Assembly: GCF_000471645.3 (NCBI RefSeq)
Contig: NZ_AWGA01000059.1
Location: 1-39,111, forward strand
Direction of reading: 5' to 3'
Source of the DNA: Candidatus Schmidhempelia bombi str. Bimp
Lineage (GTDB): Bacteria > Pseudomonadota > Gammaproteobacteria > Enterobacterales > Orbaceae
DNA length: 39,111 nt
Each line of letters starts with the position of its first letter. Within the stretch, counting starts at the first letter, position 1. Below the pieces are notes generated by a model. It did no database searches. It was not told where the DNA came from and worked only from the letters and a program-made list of their open reading frames with translations. Position numbers and translations under genes: made by a program. Shown in pieces: positions 1 to 9,409 of the stretch.

Positions 1-11
1 TAAATGACGAT

Positions 12-88
12 GCATCCGTAGCTCAGCTGGATAGAGTACCCGGCTACGAACCGGGCGGTCAGAGGTTCGAATCCTCTCGGATGCACCA
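12..88 (+). tRNA. tRNA-Arg (anticodon ACG)
   Basis: A complete 77-nt cloverleaf with an encoded CCA end. The acceptor stem is GCATCCG/CGGATGC, and the anticodon loop CTACGAA carries ACG, read as ICG after deamination of A34. The sequence is nearly that of E. coli tRNA-Arg2. It decodes CGU, CGC and CGA. A second, closely similar tRNA-Arg follows 25 bases downstream, so the two are probably processed from one transcript. Confidence 0.97.
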
Positions 89-113
89 CCTTTCTTGAAA
101 GTTGTCAAAGTAC

Positions 114-190
114 GCATCCGTAGCTCAGCTGGATAGAGCACTCGGCTTCGAACCGAGCGGTCAGGGGTTCGAATCCCTTCGGGTGCGCCA
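114..190 (+). tRNA. tRNA-Arg (anticodon UCG)
   Basis: A complete 77-nt tRNA with encoded CCA. The acceptor stem is GCATCCG/CGGGTGC with one T-G wobble. The anticodon stem is CTCGG/CCGAG and the loop CTTCGAA carries TCG. It is very similar to the upstream tRNA-Arg(ACG); in the anticodon loop the only difference is A34 to T. It therefore looks like a local duplicate with a changed anticodon, expected to read CGA and perhaps CGG. E. coli reads CGA with the ICG tRNA and has no UCG isoacceptor. Confidence 0.93.
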
Positions 191-473
191 TTAATCAATT
201 CAAATTCAACAAGTTCTTTTAATGCATTTTGTACTTATCTGTTAGTATTAGGTTTTATGAAGTAAATATAATTCTGTTATGAAATTTCATTCTGAGAATA
301 AATTTAACCAAGCGTATTTCTTATTTTTCCTAACACCCCATTTTTCAAAATAAAAAGTTGTATTCCAAACTCAACGTGACAACTAGCCCAAGTTTATCGC
401 TAATCGTAAAAATGAAAGTTTATTCTTTGGGATAATTTACAACTCTCTATTGAAGGCTCACTTATTGGAACTT
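191..473. other. AT-rich spacer, no gene recognised
   Basis: Between the tRNA-Arg pair and the IS remnant I see no open frame of useful length, no RNA fold I recognise and no repeat of the tRNA 3' end that would mark an attachment site. It is probably decayed sequence at the edge of the accessory region. Confidence 0.5.
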
Positions 474-501
474 CCATACTTTTTAGTACCAAAAAATAAG
501 G

Positions 502-1335
502 CTATAGATTCTTTTTATATTTCATAGATATCTGGTAATTTAAAGAGGAATGAAGCCTATTGTCATTAAACCAATCCAAATAGTGATTAAATTTCAATCT
601 AATCCGTTCAAGTGAATCAAAAATCGTATTTAGCACAAATTCAGTTTTCACCGTTTTAAATCCACTTTAGTAATGGCATTATCGTAGGGACTCCCCTTAT
701 GTCTTAATGAACGCTGAATACCAAATTCGTTTAAACACTCATCGAGTAAATGGTTATCAAACGCTTTTGCTCTATCTCAATGAAATAATTCAACTAAATT
801 TAAGTTAATGAGTATGTGACTGCTAGCATCCATAACAAGTCGAGTATTTTTATGTTTTCAATGACTTCTTCTCATGATTATCCAATTAATCACGTCAACA
901 ATTACACAGAGGTAATGCCAGTGTTGCTTTACTTTCACATAAGTTAAATTAGACACAAACACTTTTTGTTGTTGTCTTACCGTAAAATCACGATTAAGCA
1001 GATTACTAACTATTGATTTGTTGCTTTTCTCTGTATCAGCACGATATTTTATAGGTATATTTTGGTAACAACCTCCTTTTCTTTCATGATACGAGCAATT
1101 CGGCGTCTTGATAAGAGTAGGTCTTGCTTTCTAAGCACTACCTGTAGCCTTCTTGCTCCATAGGCTTGATAGTTGTCGTTAAATATCAGCCTAAGTTTTA
1201 CGCTAAGCGTTTTATCTGTTTTTTGTGGATTAATTGTGGTTGATAATAAAATCGATTTCTTGGTACTTCTAAACATCAACATAATGCACATAGGCTATAT
1301 CGATATTAATTCTCGGTGATTAACTTGATTTTCAT
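502..1335 (-). pseudogene. IS3-family transposase OrfB, degenerate
   Basis: Reads from an ATG at 1335 on the minus strand. The N-terminal HTH_21-type segment (YGARRL, SRRRIARIM) is intact around 1060-1220. The DDE integrase core follows in other frames: NRDFTVRQQQKVFVSNLTYV near 960-1000, a segment with FDNHLLDECLNEFGIQ near 700-760, and the C-terminal NDNRLHSSLNY near 525-560. Several stops and at least two frameshifts separate these parts, so no full-length transposase can be made. A related orfB lies on the opposite strand at 37222-37775. Confidence 0.85.
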
Positions 1336-1622
1336 CCTATTATCAACGCAGTTTGCTTTAGGATGTCATTTTCCATTTACAAACGCTTATTCTCTTTAGG
1401 TAGGGTTATAAGCTCATTTTCTTGAGCGCTCCGATTTGCTTGTGCGGTAAACTCGCCAGAGCTTTGATATTGCTTTATCTATCTATCCAATACGGATTGA
1501 GTTAGGTCATACTCAGCAACAATATCTGCTCGTTTTTTGCTATTTTGATATAGCATCACCATCTGTTTTTTTAATTCGTTAGTAAAACTGCGTTTTTCTA
1601 TTCTTGAGAGGTGATTTGTCAT
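1332..1622 (-). pseudogene. IS3-family OrfA, interrupted by stops
   Basis: A 97-codon frame starting MTNHLSRIEKRSFTNELKKQ, the helix-turn-helix protein that precedes OrfB in IS3-family elements. Two in-frame stops interrupt it, one after SVLDR (TAG where the copy at 2945-3250 has Trp) and one after KENKRL. Its last codon overlaps the orfB ATG, where the family uses programmed frameshifting. It is non-functional as it stands. Confidence 0.85.
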
Positions 1623-1877
1623 TGTTGACCCCTTCTTGCTTTTTTATTTATTATAACAATGACCTTATTAAACAGGTACTCATTAGTGTAGTCTATCCAA
1701 CTCGCGCTGAGATTAGCATTAAAGCTGATGATTTAAATAAATTGGCACTCCTATTGAAGATGAAAAATTTTATCATGTATTAAGCTGTAAATTATGATGA
1801 TGTATATAAATGTTGATTAATTATTTAATATATGATAGTGTAATTATTGTATATTTTTTTAAAAAAAGGCGTAAATA

Positions 1878-2651
1878 TTGAAAATTGAAATACCTAAAGA
1901 ACTATCTCATATATGGATTGGTCCCCGTCCAGCGCCAAAAAAATGGATGAAAACGTGGATCGAAAAACATCCAGAATGGAATTACACATTATATGATAAT
2001 GAATTTTTAGAAAATTATGATTTTAAAAATAGAAAGCTAATAAATGAATACATGAGACGTGGCAAATATGCAGGCGTTGCAGATTTAATGAGGTATGAAA
2101 TTTTATATAAGTTTGGCGGTCTTATGATAGGTGCTGATTCAATTTGCTATCATAACACAGATGAACTATTTACAAAAAAATGTGCATATACTGTTTATGA
2201 AAACGAATTTATAAGAGGTAAATTGGTTTCTCCAATACAGGCTTGTGAACCTGGTAATGATTTTGTCGGATTTCTAATCGAAGAATTATCAAAATTATCT
2301 CCACATGATCTTTATGAGCCATGGATAACAACTGGAAACCTTTTTGTTTCTAAAATGATAGAAAAATATAATCCGGATTTAGTTATTTTTCCATCTCATT
2401 ATTTGATACCTATTCACTATACTGGGATAGTTTACAGTGGGAATGATAAAGTTTATGCAAAACAACTTTTTGGTTCAACTCATAACTCATATAATAACAA
2501 ACCAGTATTAAAAGAAGGCTTTATCAAAAAAATAAAAAATAAAATTAAGAAAAAAACTTTAAAAAAAGAATTAGAGCTATTACATAGAAACTATCAAAAC
2601 GATATAGATAATTTATTTACTTTAGATTTTTCAAATAATCAAAAAAAATAA
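1878..2651 (+). CDS. GT32-like sugar transferase (TTG start)
   Basis: A 257-residue protein resembling the DXD-containing sugar-transferase family (Gly_transf_sug, GT32 type). It has the N-terminal IPKELSHIWIGP motif (5-16), LYDN (38-41) and AGVADLMRYEILYKFGG (65-81). The canonical DXD that should follow is GADS (85-88), so one metal-binding Asp is missing. The lysine-rich C-terminus (about 213-235) may contact membrane. Start: TTG, with a TAA two codons upstream, an AGG about nine bases before and the family motif beginning at once. It lies between two decayed IS3 elements and has a markedly AT-rich sequence, which suggests lateral acquisition. Acceptor and donor sugars are unknown; it may decorate a surface glycan. 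Confidence 0.75.
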   Translation: MKIEIPKELSHIWIGPRPAPKKWMKTWIEKHPEWNYTLYDNEFLENYDFKNRKLINEYMRRGKYAGVADLMRYEILYKFGGLMIGADSICYHNTDELFTKKCAYTVYENEFIRGKLVSPIQACEPGNDFVGFLIEELSKLSPHDLYEPWITTGNLFVSKMIEKYNPDLVIFPSHYLIPIHYTGIVYSGNDKVYAKQLFGSTHNSYNNKPVLKEGFIKKIKNKIKKKTLKKELELLHRNYQNDIDNLFTLDFSNNQKK

Positions 2652-2944
2652 ATTGCCTATTAGGTTTTATATTTTTACACCATACATTGTAAAAAAATAG
2701 AAAGAATTGAGCTTCATTATTGAATTTCCCTTGTTCTGGGAGTGAAAGCAGAAGTAAATACTTGAGAAACGGCAGTACCTATTTAGTTTAATCAAAGAAA
2801 GAGATCTTGGTTGATTTGATTGTACGGACTAGATATGAATCAAGACAAGATTTTTTACAGCTGTATCCTGAAAACCTAACTATTTTCTTGTATAATTTGG
2901 TCAATTTGACATTAACTGCATAGGGATATCGATGTTGAATCTAT

Positions 2945-3318
2945 GCAATTAATTTGATTTTTGTTCTATTATCAATGCGGCTTGTTTTAGGGTCTCATTT
3001 GTCATTAATAAACGTTTATCTGCTTTGCGTAGTACTATAGGCTCATTTGTTTAGTATTTACGATTTTCCTGAGTGGTAAAATCGCCTTTGGTCTGATATT
3101 GCTTTATCCATCTATCTAATACGGAATTAGTGAGGTCGTACTCACTAACAATATCCGTTTATTTTTTGCTATTTTGACACAGCGTCCCCATCTGTTTTTT
3201 AAACGCATTTGTAAAACTGCATTTTACTTTTTTTTGAAATATATTTTGCTATTGTTATTACCCTTTTGTTTATCAATAACAATGATCTTATAAAATGGGC
3301 GTTATTCGTGTAGCCTAT
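2945..3318 (-). mobile_element. IS3-family remnant (copy 2, orfA end only)
   Basis: Minus-strand sequence parallel to copy 1. An OrfA frame holds FKKQM, QNSKK, TDIVSEYDLTNSVLDRWIKQ and TLKQAALII, with stops in it. An element end running CTTAT...GTGTAGCCTAT closes it at about 3280-3318. No orfB follows. The Trp codon mutated to a stop in copy 1 is intact here while other codons are broken, so the two copies decayed independently. Confidence 0.8.
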
Positions 3319-3526
3319 GCGATTTAAACAGAGGAAAAAACATGGTTGAAGTGTGGATTATTTTATTATCATAGGTTTTAAATCAAAATTGAGTCCACTT
3401 ATCTTATCTGTATTAAGTTTAGCAAGTTAATTGGTAAAAATTAGTTCACTTAAAACCTTAACTGTAATATTAGAATTAATACTATTTTTAATTAAATTCA
3501 TCAACTTATGATCGAATTCTTATCAG

Positions 3527-3556
3527 TTACCAAGAGTTTTATACTATTTCTATAAT
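3527..3556 (+). promoter_or_regulatory. Candidate promoter of wza-wzb-wzc
   Basis: TTACCA (3527-3532) and TATAAT (3551-3556) are 18 bases apart, 67 bases before the preferred wza start. I found no JUMPstart/ops element (GGCGGTAG) between here and wza, so RfaH-type control is not indicated. Confidence 0.5.
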
Positions 3557-3622
3557 AGGTATTTCTTCATTTTATTTTGGATGATATTATACGAAAAATT
3601 TTATATAAAAATGGATTGGATA

Positions 3623-4780
3623 ATGATTTTAGCAATAAAAAGAGTAAAAGTAGTTTCAGTGATGCTAAGTACGCTTCTCTTTACTGGTTGTTCTTTAACG
3701 GGGTCAAACTTATCCACTTACGGGAAACGTGTAGCACCACTTACCGATAACCATTATGATATCAATAAATTGGTTGAAATATATCCGATTACACCTAGTT
3801 TGGTTAGTCAATTACACTATTTTCCAACTAGTTCGAAAATTAATCAACATTTAGATAAACAAATTAGTCATTACCAATATGTTATTGGTATTGGTGATGT
3901 ATTAAATGTAACCGTATGGGATCATCCTGAACTAACTATTCCAGCTGGTTCATACCGGAGCGCGAGTGAAGCTGGTAACTGGGTACATGCAGATGGTACT
4001 ATCTATTACCCTTATATAGGAAAAGTAAAAGTTATTGGGAAAACGATTGAGCAAGTACGTAATATCATTTCTGTTCGCTTGGCTACCTATATCGAATCAC
4101 CGCAGGTTGATGTCAGTATTTCAGCGTTTAACTCTCAGAAAATTTATGTTACAGGTGAAGTTGCGCGCTCAGGTAAACAAGCGATAACGAATATTCCATT
4201 AACGATTTTAGATGCCATCAATGCTGCGGGTGGTTTGACGAATAAAGCTGATTGGCATAATGTGGTTTTGACCCATAAGGGTAAAAAAGAGCATATTTCT
4301 CTACAAGGATTAATGCAGTATGGCGATTTAACTCAGAACAGATTATTAACTAAAGGAGATATATTACATATACCTACTAATGATACTCAAAAAGTATTTG
4401 TGATGGGGGAAGTCATCAAGCAATCAACATTAGTCATGGATCGTTCAGGAATGACCTTAGCCGAAGCATTAGGTAATGCACAAGGTCTTAATCAGCTTAC
4501 TAGTGATGCTTCTGGTGTTTTTGTTATTCGATCAATACCTCAGGATGCTTCTAATCAGAAGCGAAGTAACAAAATTGCTAATATTTATCAATTGAATATG
4601 AAAGATGCGACATCATTAGTTTTGGCAACTGATTTTCAGTTACGACCCTATGATGTTGTATATGTAACAACAGCACCTATTGAGCGTTGGAATCGTACAG
4701 TAATGAAACTTATTCCTACCATCAGTGGTACGCATGATTTAACTGAAACGATACGATTTATTCATCGTTGGAGTAATTAG
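3623..4780 (+). CDS. wza: Outer-membrane polysaccharide export lipoprotein Wza
   Basis: Forms the octameric outer-membrane channel for group 1 capsule or colanic-acid-like exopolysaccharide. From ATG 3623 it is 385 residues, close to E. coli Wza (379). The frame opens earlier, at 3581 and 3611. I prefer 3623 because it gives a compact lipoprotein signal (KRVK, a hydrophobic stretch, lipobox FTGC with Cys23). The export domain is clear: [19 protein letters not shown], then the SLBB repeats ([29 protein letters not shown] and VFVMGEV). The C-terminal segment [15 protein letters not shown] matches the part that builds the alpha-helical barrel. First gene of wza-wzb-wzc; wzb follows after 5 bases. 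Confidence 0.95.
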   Translation: MILAIKRVKVVSVMLSTLLFTGCSLTGSNLSTYGKRVAPLTDNHYDINKLVEIYPITPSLVSQLHYFPTSSKINQHLDKQISHYQYVIGIGDVLNVTVWDHPELTIPAGSYRSASEAGNWVHADGTIYYPYIGKVKVIGKTIEQVRNIISVRLATYIESPQVDVSISAFNSQKIYVTGEVARSGKQAITNIPLTILDAINAAGGLTNKADWHNVVLTHKGKKEHISLQGLMQYGDLTQNRLLTKGDILHIPTNDTQKVFVMGEVIKQSTLVMDRSGMTLAEALGNAQGLNQLTSDASGVFVIRSIPQDASNQKRSNKIANIYQLNMKDATSLVLATDFQLRPYDVVYVTTAPIERWNRTVMKLIPTISGTHDLTETIRFIHRWSN

Positions 4781-4785
4781 TCAGT

Positions 4786-5214
4786 ATGTTTAATTCAATA
4801 TTGGTTGTTTGTGTAGGAAATATTTGTCGCTCACCGATAGGTGAGCGATTATTAAAGGAAATCTACAGTGATAAACGGATTACTTCGGCTGGGTTAGGTG
4901 CACTCGTGGGTCAGCCAGCTGATCCAAAGTCAGTTGAAGTGGCAGAAAAATATGGGATATCTTTGGAAGGTCACAAAGCGCAACAATTGACAAGGGAGTT
5001 ATGTATGAATCATGATTTGATTTTAGTTATGGAAAACAGGCATATTGATGGTGTTTGTCGTATTGCACCCGAGGTCAGAGGAAAAGTAATGTTATTTGGA
5101 CATTGGTTGAATAGACAGGAAATTCCTGACCCCTATCGTCAGGATAAAAAAGCGTTTGAATATGCTTATTCATTGCTACAACAATCATCGCACCTCTGGT
5201 CTAAAAAGCTTTAA
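4786..5214 (+). CDS. wzb: Low-molecular-weight protein-tyrosine phosphatase Wzb
   Basis: A cytoplasmic phosphatase that removes phosphate from the tyrosine cluster of Wzc and so allows cycling of the export kinase. At 142 residues it is family-sized. The P-loop CVGNICRS is at 9-16 (nucleophile Cys9, Arg15), and the general-acid motif DPY is at 115-117. It sits between wza (5-base gap) and wzc (27-base gap), the standard arrangement, and is probably translated from the same mRNA. Confidence 0.96.
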   Translation: MFNSILVVCVGNICRSPIGERLLKEIYSDKRITSAGLGALVGQPADPKSVEVAEKYGISLEGHKAQQLTRELCMNHDLILVMENRHIDGVCRIAPEVRGKVMLFGHWLNRQEIPDPYRQDKKAFEYAYSLLQQSSHLWSKKL

Positions 5215-5241
5215 AAAGATAGTAAATATAAGGTTATTTTG

Positions 5242-7407
5242 ATGTCAACGGAAATAAAAAAAAGTAGTGTCAAATCACATGATGAATTGGATTTAGTCAG
5301 TTTATTTAATACATTACTTCATCATTACAAGTTCATTTTAGGATTTACTATTATCCTAACATTATTTGGCATACTTTATGTTATGTTTGCGACGCCAATA
5401 TATAAAGCTGACGCATTAATACAAGTTGAACAAAAAAGCGGTGGTTCATTACTTAATGATATAACAAGTGTTATCTCTGGCGCTAAATTACAGTCAACCA
5501 CCGAAATAGAAATTATTCGTTCACGCATGATTCTCGGTAAAACTGTTCATGATCTTAATTTAGATAATCATATTGAAGAAGCCTTTTTTCCTATCTTTGG
5601 CAAAGGATGGGCAAGATTAACAAGAAATAATACGGATAGAATTGCTTTAACACGTCTTAGTGTGCCTGAAAAGTGGAAAGATAAACCGTTTATACTTAAA
5701 ATTTTAGATGATACTAGTTATATTCTGACTAAAGATGATCATAAAATTTTAGAAGGAAAAGTAGGTGAGTTTATTTCAGAAAATGGTATTTCCTTGTTAG
5801 TTAGTGATATTGATGCGAAAGCGGGAAGTAAGTTCGAAATTATTAAATTATCTGAATTAAAAATTATTGATGATATAGCTAAAAATCTCTTTGTAGTGGA
5901 TAAAGGAAAAGACAGTGGAATGCTGGAATTAAGTCTAACCGGTGAGGATCCTGTCGCTATACGTCAGATACTTGATCAGATTAGTAAAAATTATTTAGAA
6001 CAGAATGTTGAACGTAAATCGGAAGAAGCCGCAAAAAGTTTAATCTTCTTAAGAGAACAACTGCCTCGAATTCGTCTAGAATTAGATGAGTCTGAAAATA
6101 AGCTAAATAATTATCGACAAGCTAATGATTCTATCGATCTTTCATTAGAAGCTAAATCAATTTTAGACTTATCGGTATCATTAGAAACACAACTTAATCA
6201 ATTAACCTTTAAAGAAGCTGAAGTTTCTAAATTGTATACAAAAGAGCATCCTTCTTATCGTGCGTTATTGGAGAAACGGCAAACCCTTTTAAAAGAAAAA
6301 GAAAAAATTGGGGATAAAATTAGCTTTTTACCTCAAACTCAACAGGAAATTTTACGTTTAACTCGCGATGTACAAGCAAATAATGAAGTTTACATGCAAT
6401 TATTAAATAAGCAACAGGAATTAAGTATTGCACAAGCGAGTACCGTAGGTAATGTTCGTATAATCGATAACGCGGTCACCCAACTTAAACCCGTTAAACC
6501 GGCAAAAACATTATTGGTACTTGCTGCTTTTCTATCAGGTTTATTGGGATCTTCAGGCCTTATCATTGCCAAAACATTGTCCCGACGTACGATCGAACGC
6601 GTAGAGCAGATTGAAGAACTAGGTGTTAATGTTTATGCGAGTATTCCTTTATCAGACTGGCAGGTAAAGCAAGATAGCATATTAAAGCGTAAAATCGGAC
6701 GTCATAATAAGAAAACACTTATACGATCTGAACAATTAGTTTCAGTAAACTGCCCAACTGATTTGTCTGTAGAGGCATTAAGAAGTTTACGTACTAGTTT
6801 ACATTTTGCCATGATGGAGGAAAAAAATAATGTTTTAGCCATTTCTGGGTGTTCACCTGAGATAGGTAAAACATTTATTACTGCTAATTTAGCTATGATT
6901 ATTGCTGATAGCGATAAAAAGGTATTGCTGATTGATGCCGATATGCGCAAAGGCTATTTACATGAATTATTAAAAGTCGATGGTAAAAGTCCTGGCTTAT
7001 CTGGTTATTTATGCGGTCGTAGCCATTTAGATAAAGTAATACATAAAACACCATTAAATAGTAACGTTGACTTTATTCCAAGAGGGAGTAATCCACCTAA
7101 TCCATCAGAACTTTTAATGCATTCACGATTAGCAGAGTTGCTAGAATGGGCTAGTCGTAAATATGACATCGTTTTAGTGGATACCCCACCTGTGTTAGCA
7201 GTGACTGATGCTTGTATTATAGGACGCTATTCGGGAACTATCATGATGGTTGTTGGTTACGGCAAAAATACTGTCAAAGAACTTGAATTTGGTTTACAGC
7301 GATTTGAACAAAATGATATCGAGATTAAAGGTGTCATTTTTAATGGCGTTTTGAAAAAACCAGGAGACTACTATCAATACGGTTATAAATATGGCAGTGA
7401 AAAATAA
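5242..7407 (+). CDS. wzc: Polysaccharide co-polymerase / tyrosine autokinase Wzc
   Basis: An inner-membrane Wzz-type chain-length regulator fused to a BY-kinase, 721 residues from ATG 5242; AAGG lies about eight bases before it, and a TTG one codon earlier is less likely. Transmembrane segments are near residues 32-52 and 420-445, enclosing the periplasmic coiled-coil domain. The kinase has Walker A SPEIGKT (about 537-543), Walker A' VLLIDADMRKG (about 560) and Walker B IVLVDTPP (about 642). The C-terminus carries five tyrosines in DYYQYGYKYG, the autophosphorylation cluster that Wzb dephosphorylates. Last gene of the operon; a terminator follows within 70 bases. Confidence 0.95.
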   Translation: MSTEIKKSSVKSHDELDLVSLFNTLLHHYKFILGFTIILTLFGILYVMFATPIYKADALIQVEQKSGGSLLNDITSVISGAKLQSTTEIEIIRSRMILGKTVHDLNLDNHIEEAFFPIFGKGWARLTRNNTDRIALTRLSVPEKWKDKPFILKILDDTSYILTKDDHKILEGKVGEFISENGISLLVSDIDAKAGSKFEIIKLSELKIIDDIAKNLFVVDKGKDSGMLELSLTGEDPVAIRQILDQISKNYLEQNVERKSEEAAKSLIFLREQLPRIRLELDESENKLNNYRQANDSIDLSLEAKSILDLSVSLETQLNQLTFKEAEVSKLYTKEHPSYRALLEKRQTLLKEKEKIGDKISFLPQTQQEILRLTRDVQANNEVYMQLLNKQQELSIAQASTVGNVRIIDNAVTQLKPVKPAKTLLVLAAFLSGLLGSSGLIIAKTLSRRTIERVEQIEELGVNVYASIPLSDWQVKQDSILKRKIGRHNKKTLIRSEQLVSVNCPTDLSVEALRSLRTSLHFAMMEEKNNVLAISGCSPEIGKTFITANLAMIIADSDKKVLLIDADMRKGYLHELLKVDGKSPGLSGYLCGRSHLDKVIHKTPLNSNVDFIPRGSNPPNPSELLMHSRLAELLEWASRKYDIVLVDTPPVLAVTDACIIGRYSGTIMMVVGYGKNTVKELEFGLQRFEQNDIEIKGVIFNGVLKKPGDYYQYGYKYGSEK

Positions 7408-7475
7408 TTTTAGGTTGATTTACTCTATGGTGATATATTTATAGCGTTAATTTACCTATTTTCAATTTTAATAAT

Positions 7476-7500
7476 GGGCTCATATTGAGCCTGTTTTATT
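7476..7500 (+). terminator. Terminator of wza-wzb-wzc
   Basis: A perfect stem GGCTCA-TAT-TGAGCC (7477-7491) followed by TGTTTTATT, 69 bases after the wzc stop. It closes the operon, so no polysaccharide genes are read from it downstream. Confidence 0.8.
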
Positions 7501-7924
7501 TATTATGAAAATAATTTTAAAAACTAATTAGCTAATTAACTTTACGAAGAAAATAAATAATTATCTAAGTGCAGTTAAGATATCTCAAACCTTGATAAGG
7601 TTATAAAATTTACCAATATATAAATCAAGGATCGTTTCATTGAAAAGTACGACATAAAACTCCTATGCATTTTATTTGTGATTTAATCTTAACTTTATAA
7701 AGAATAAAAAATATCGCCCATTTAATAGGGAGCGTAATTAATTAAAGTTAACGATGACATAATAATGAACATCATTTATATTTTAGGGCATTAATGATTA
7801 TTACTGTAAGCGTATTGAATTAGTTAATTCTTCTAGTGTTAATATTGGTTATCATAAGCCATGATTATATTGAGTCTTTTCTCAAATTCTCATTTAATTA
7901 AAATTCGATAAGATTGTTTCAAAT
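7501..7924. other. AT-rich intergenic region, no gene seen
   Basis: Between the wzc terminator and the gltL terminator there is no open frame with a plausible ribosome binding site and no recognisable RNA or IS sequence. It separates two converging transcription units. Confidence 0.55.
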
Positions 7925-7963
7925 AAAAAATCTCTCACTAAGTCAAAATTAATGAGAGATTTT
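7925..7963 (-). terminator. Terminator after gltL
   Basis: The 11-bp stem AAAATCTCTCA (7927-7937) / TGAGAGATTTT (7953-7963) has a 15-base loop. On the minus strand it ends in a T-rich run after the gltIJKL operon. The A/T-rich arms could also stop transcription coming from wzc. Confidence 0.8.
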
Positions 7964-8007
7964 CAGATCTAATCGATAACTAATAATTTTACTGTGAATT
8001 CATCTAA

Positions 8008-8733
8008 TTAATGAATAATTTTTGCTAGGAAGTCTTTAGCTCGATCTGATTGTGGATTAGTGAAAAATTGTTCTTTTGTGGTATCCTCAATAATAGTGCC
8101 CTCATCCATAAATAGAATACGGTTTGCTACTTTACGAGCAAACCCCATTTCATGAGTAACAACCATCATTGTCATACCTTCATAAGCTAATTCAACCATG
8201 ACATCTAACACTTCATTGACCATTTCTGGATCAAGTGCTGACGTAGGTTCATCAAATAACATTACAACTGGATCCATACAAAGTGCACGAGCTATAGCAA
8301 CTCGCTGTTGTTGACCACCTGATAACTGACCTGGAAATTTTTGTGCATGAGCTAATAAACCCACGCGATCTAATAAAGTAAGTGCTTTTTTTGTTGCTTC
8401 TTCTTCATCACGTTTTAATACTTTCACTTGGGCCAGTGTCAAATTTTTGACAATAGATAAATGGGGAAAAAGTTCAAAATGTTGAAATACCATGCCAACT
8501 TTAGAGCGTAATTTTGCCAAGTTTGTTGCTTTATTCGTCACATTAACATTATCGACAATAATAGTACCTTGTTGGATCGGTTCTAATGCATTCACTGTTT
8601 TAATCAATGTTGATTTACCCGATCCTGATGGACCACAAACAACCACAACTTCACCTTTACCGACGTGGGTGGTACAATCTTTCAATACTTGAAATTCGCC
8701 ATACCATTTTGAAATATTTCTTAAGGAAATCAT
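8008..8733 (-). CDS. gltL: Glutamate/aspartate ABC transporter ATPase GltL
   Basis: The nucleotide-binding subunit that powers uptake of glutamate and aspartate through GltJ-GltK. It is 241 residues, the same as E. coli GltL. Walker [10 protein letters not shown] is at 34-42, Q-loop Gln84, signature LSGGQQQ from 137, Walker B VVMLFDE at 156-162 and the switch His194. Its start follows the gltK stop with no gap, and a terminator closes the operon 45 bases after its stop. Confidence 0.95.
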   Translation of the reverse strand: MISLRNISKWYGEFQVLKDCTTHVGKGEVVVVCGPSGSGKSTLIKTVNALEPIQQGTIIVDNVNVTNKATNLAKLRSKVGMVFQHFELFPHLSIVKNLTLAQVKVLKRDEEEATKKALTLLDRVGLLAHAQKFPGQLSGGQQQRVAIARALCMDPVVMLFDEPTSALDPEMVNEVLDVMVELAYEGMTMMVVTHEMGFARKVANRILFMDEGTIIEDTTKEQFFTNPQSDRAKDFLAKIIH

Positions 8734-9408
8734 TTAAGCTATCCTACTTTTAATATAATTAACTAAACTTGATGCTGCGAAACAAATAATGAAATAAACA
8801 CACGCAGCAAACAATATCATCTCAACATAAGTACCGTCACGTTTACCTACAATTTCTACGCTTTGGTAGAAGAAATCAAATAGACTTAAAACATAAACTA
8901 ATGTTGTGTCTTGGAATAAAATAATACCTTGTGTTAATAGTAGCGGAGCCATGATTCGGAATGCTTGTGGTAGTACAACTAAGTACATTCCTTGAATCTT
9001 TGTCATTCCCAGCGCTAATGCCGCATTGAGCTGTCCTTTAGAGATACTTTGAATACCCGCGCGCATAATTTCAGAATAATAAGCCGCTTCGAAAAGCGAA
9101 AAGGCAACGATAGCTGATATTAATCGAATATCTGTACTGGCCGGTAAATGAAAGATATTAGACAAAATTTGCGGAACTAATAGATAAAACCACAATAGCA
9201 CCATAACTAATGGGATGGTCCTAAAAGTATTTACATAAGCTTTTGCTAACCAACTAATAATTTTTATGGAAGAAAGACGCATAACTGCCAGCACTGTTCC
9301 CCATATTATGCCAAAAATAACGGCAACAACGGTAATCTGTAGTGTAATCTTCATCCCTTTTAAAATATAAGGTAGATTAGGAATAATTCCACTCCAATCA
9401 AATTCCAT
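8734..9408 (-). CDS. gltK: Glutamate/aspartate ABC transporter permease GltK
   Basis: One of two inner-membrane permease subunits, 224 residues as in E. coli. It has five or so hydrophobic segments and the cytoplasmic EAA-type loop around residues 130-150 ([17 protein letters not shown]) that docks on GltL. The Shine-Dalgarno GGAGG overlaps the end of gltJ, giving translational coupling within gltI-J-K-L. Confidence 0.94.
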   Translation of the reverse strand: MEFDWSGIIPNLPYILKGMKITLQITVVAVIFGIIWGTVLAVMRLSSIKIISWLAKAYVNTFRTIPLVMVLLWFYLLVPQILSNIFHLPASTDIRLISAIVAFSLFEAAYYSEIMRAGIQSISKGQLNAALALGMTKIQGMYLVVLPQAFRIMAPLLLTQGIILFQDTTLVYVLSLFDFFYQSVEIVGKRDGTYVEMILFAACVYFIICFAASSLVNYIKSRIA

Positions 9409-9409
9409 C

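Larger units (their letters stand above)
474..1696 (-). mobile_element. Decayed IS3-family insertion sequence (copy 1)
   Basis: An element of about 1.2 kb on the minus strand, with orfA (1332-1622) overlapping orfB (502-1335) by the ATGA junction usual in IS3-family elements. The ends are related inverted repeats: both contain CCTTATT, then GGTACT, then AGT, at about 479-500 and 1661-1690. Both genes have internal stops and orfB is frameshifted, so it cannot transpose alone. The same orfA-side end recurs near 3318 and 37192. Exact ends and target duplications were not resolved by eye. Confidence 0.85.

Noticed and set aside
1049-1291. 80-codon minus-strand frame as a stand-alone gene
   Set aside because: It is the N-terminal HTH piece of the broken IS3 orfB, described under that pseudogene.
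3320-3622. JUMPstart/ops element for RfaH control of wza
   Set aside because: I looked for GGCGGTAG and related sequence on the plus strand and found none.
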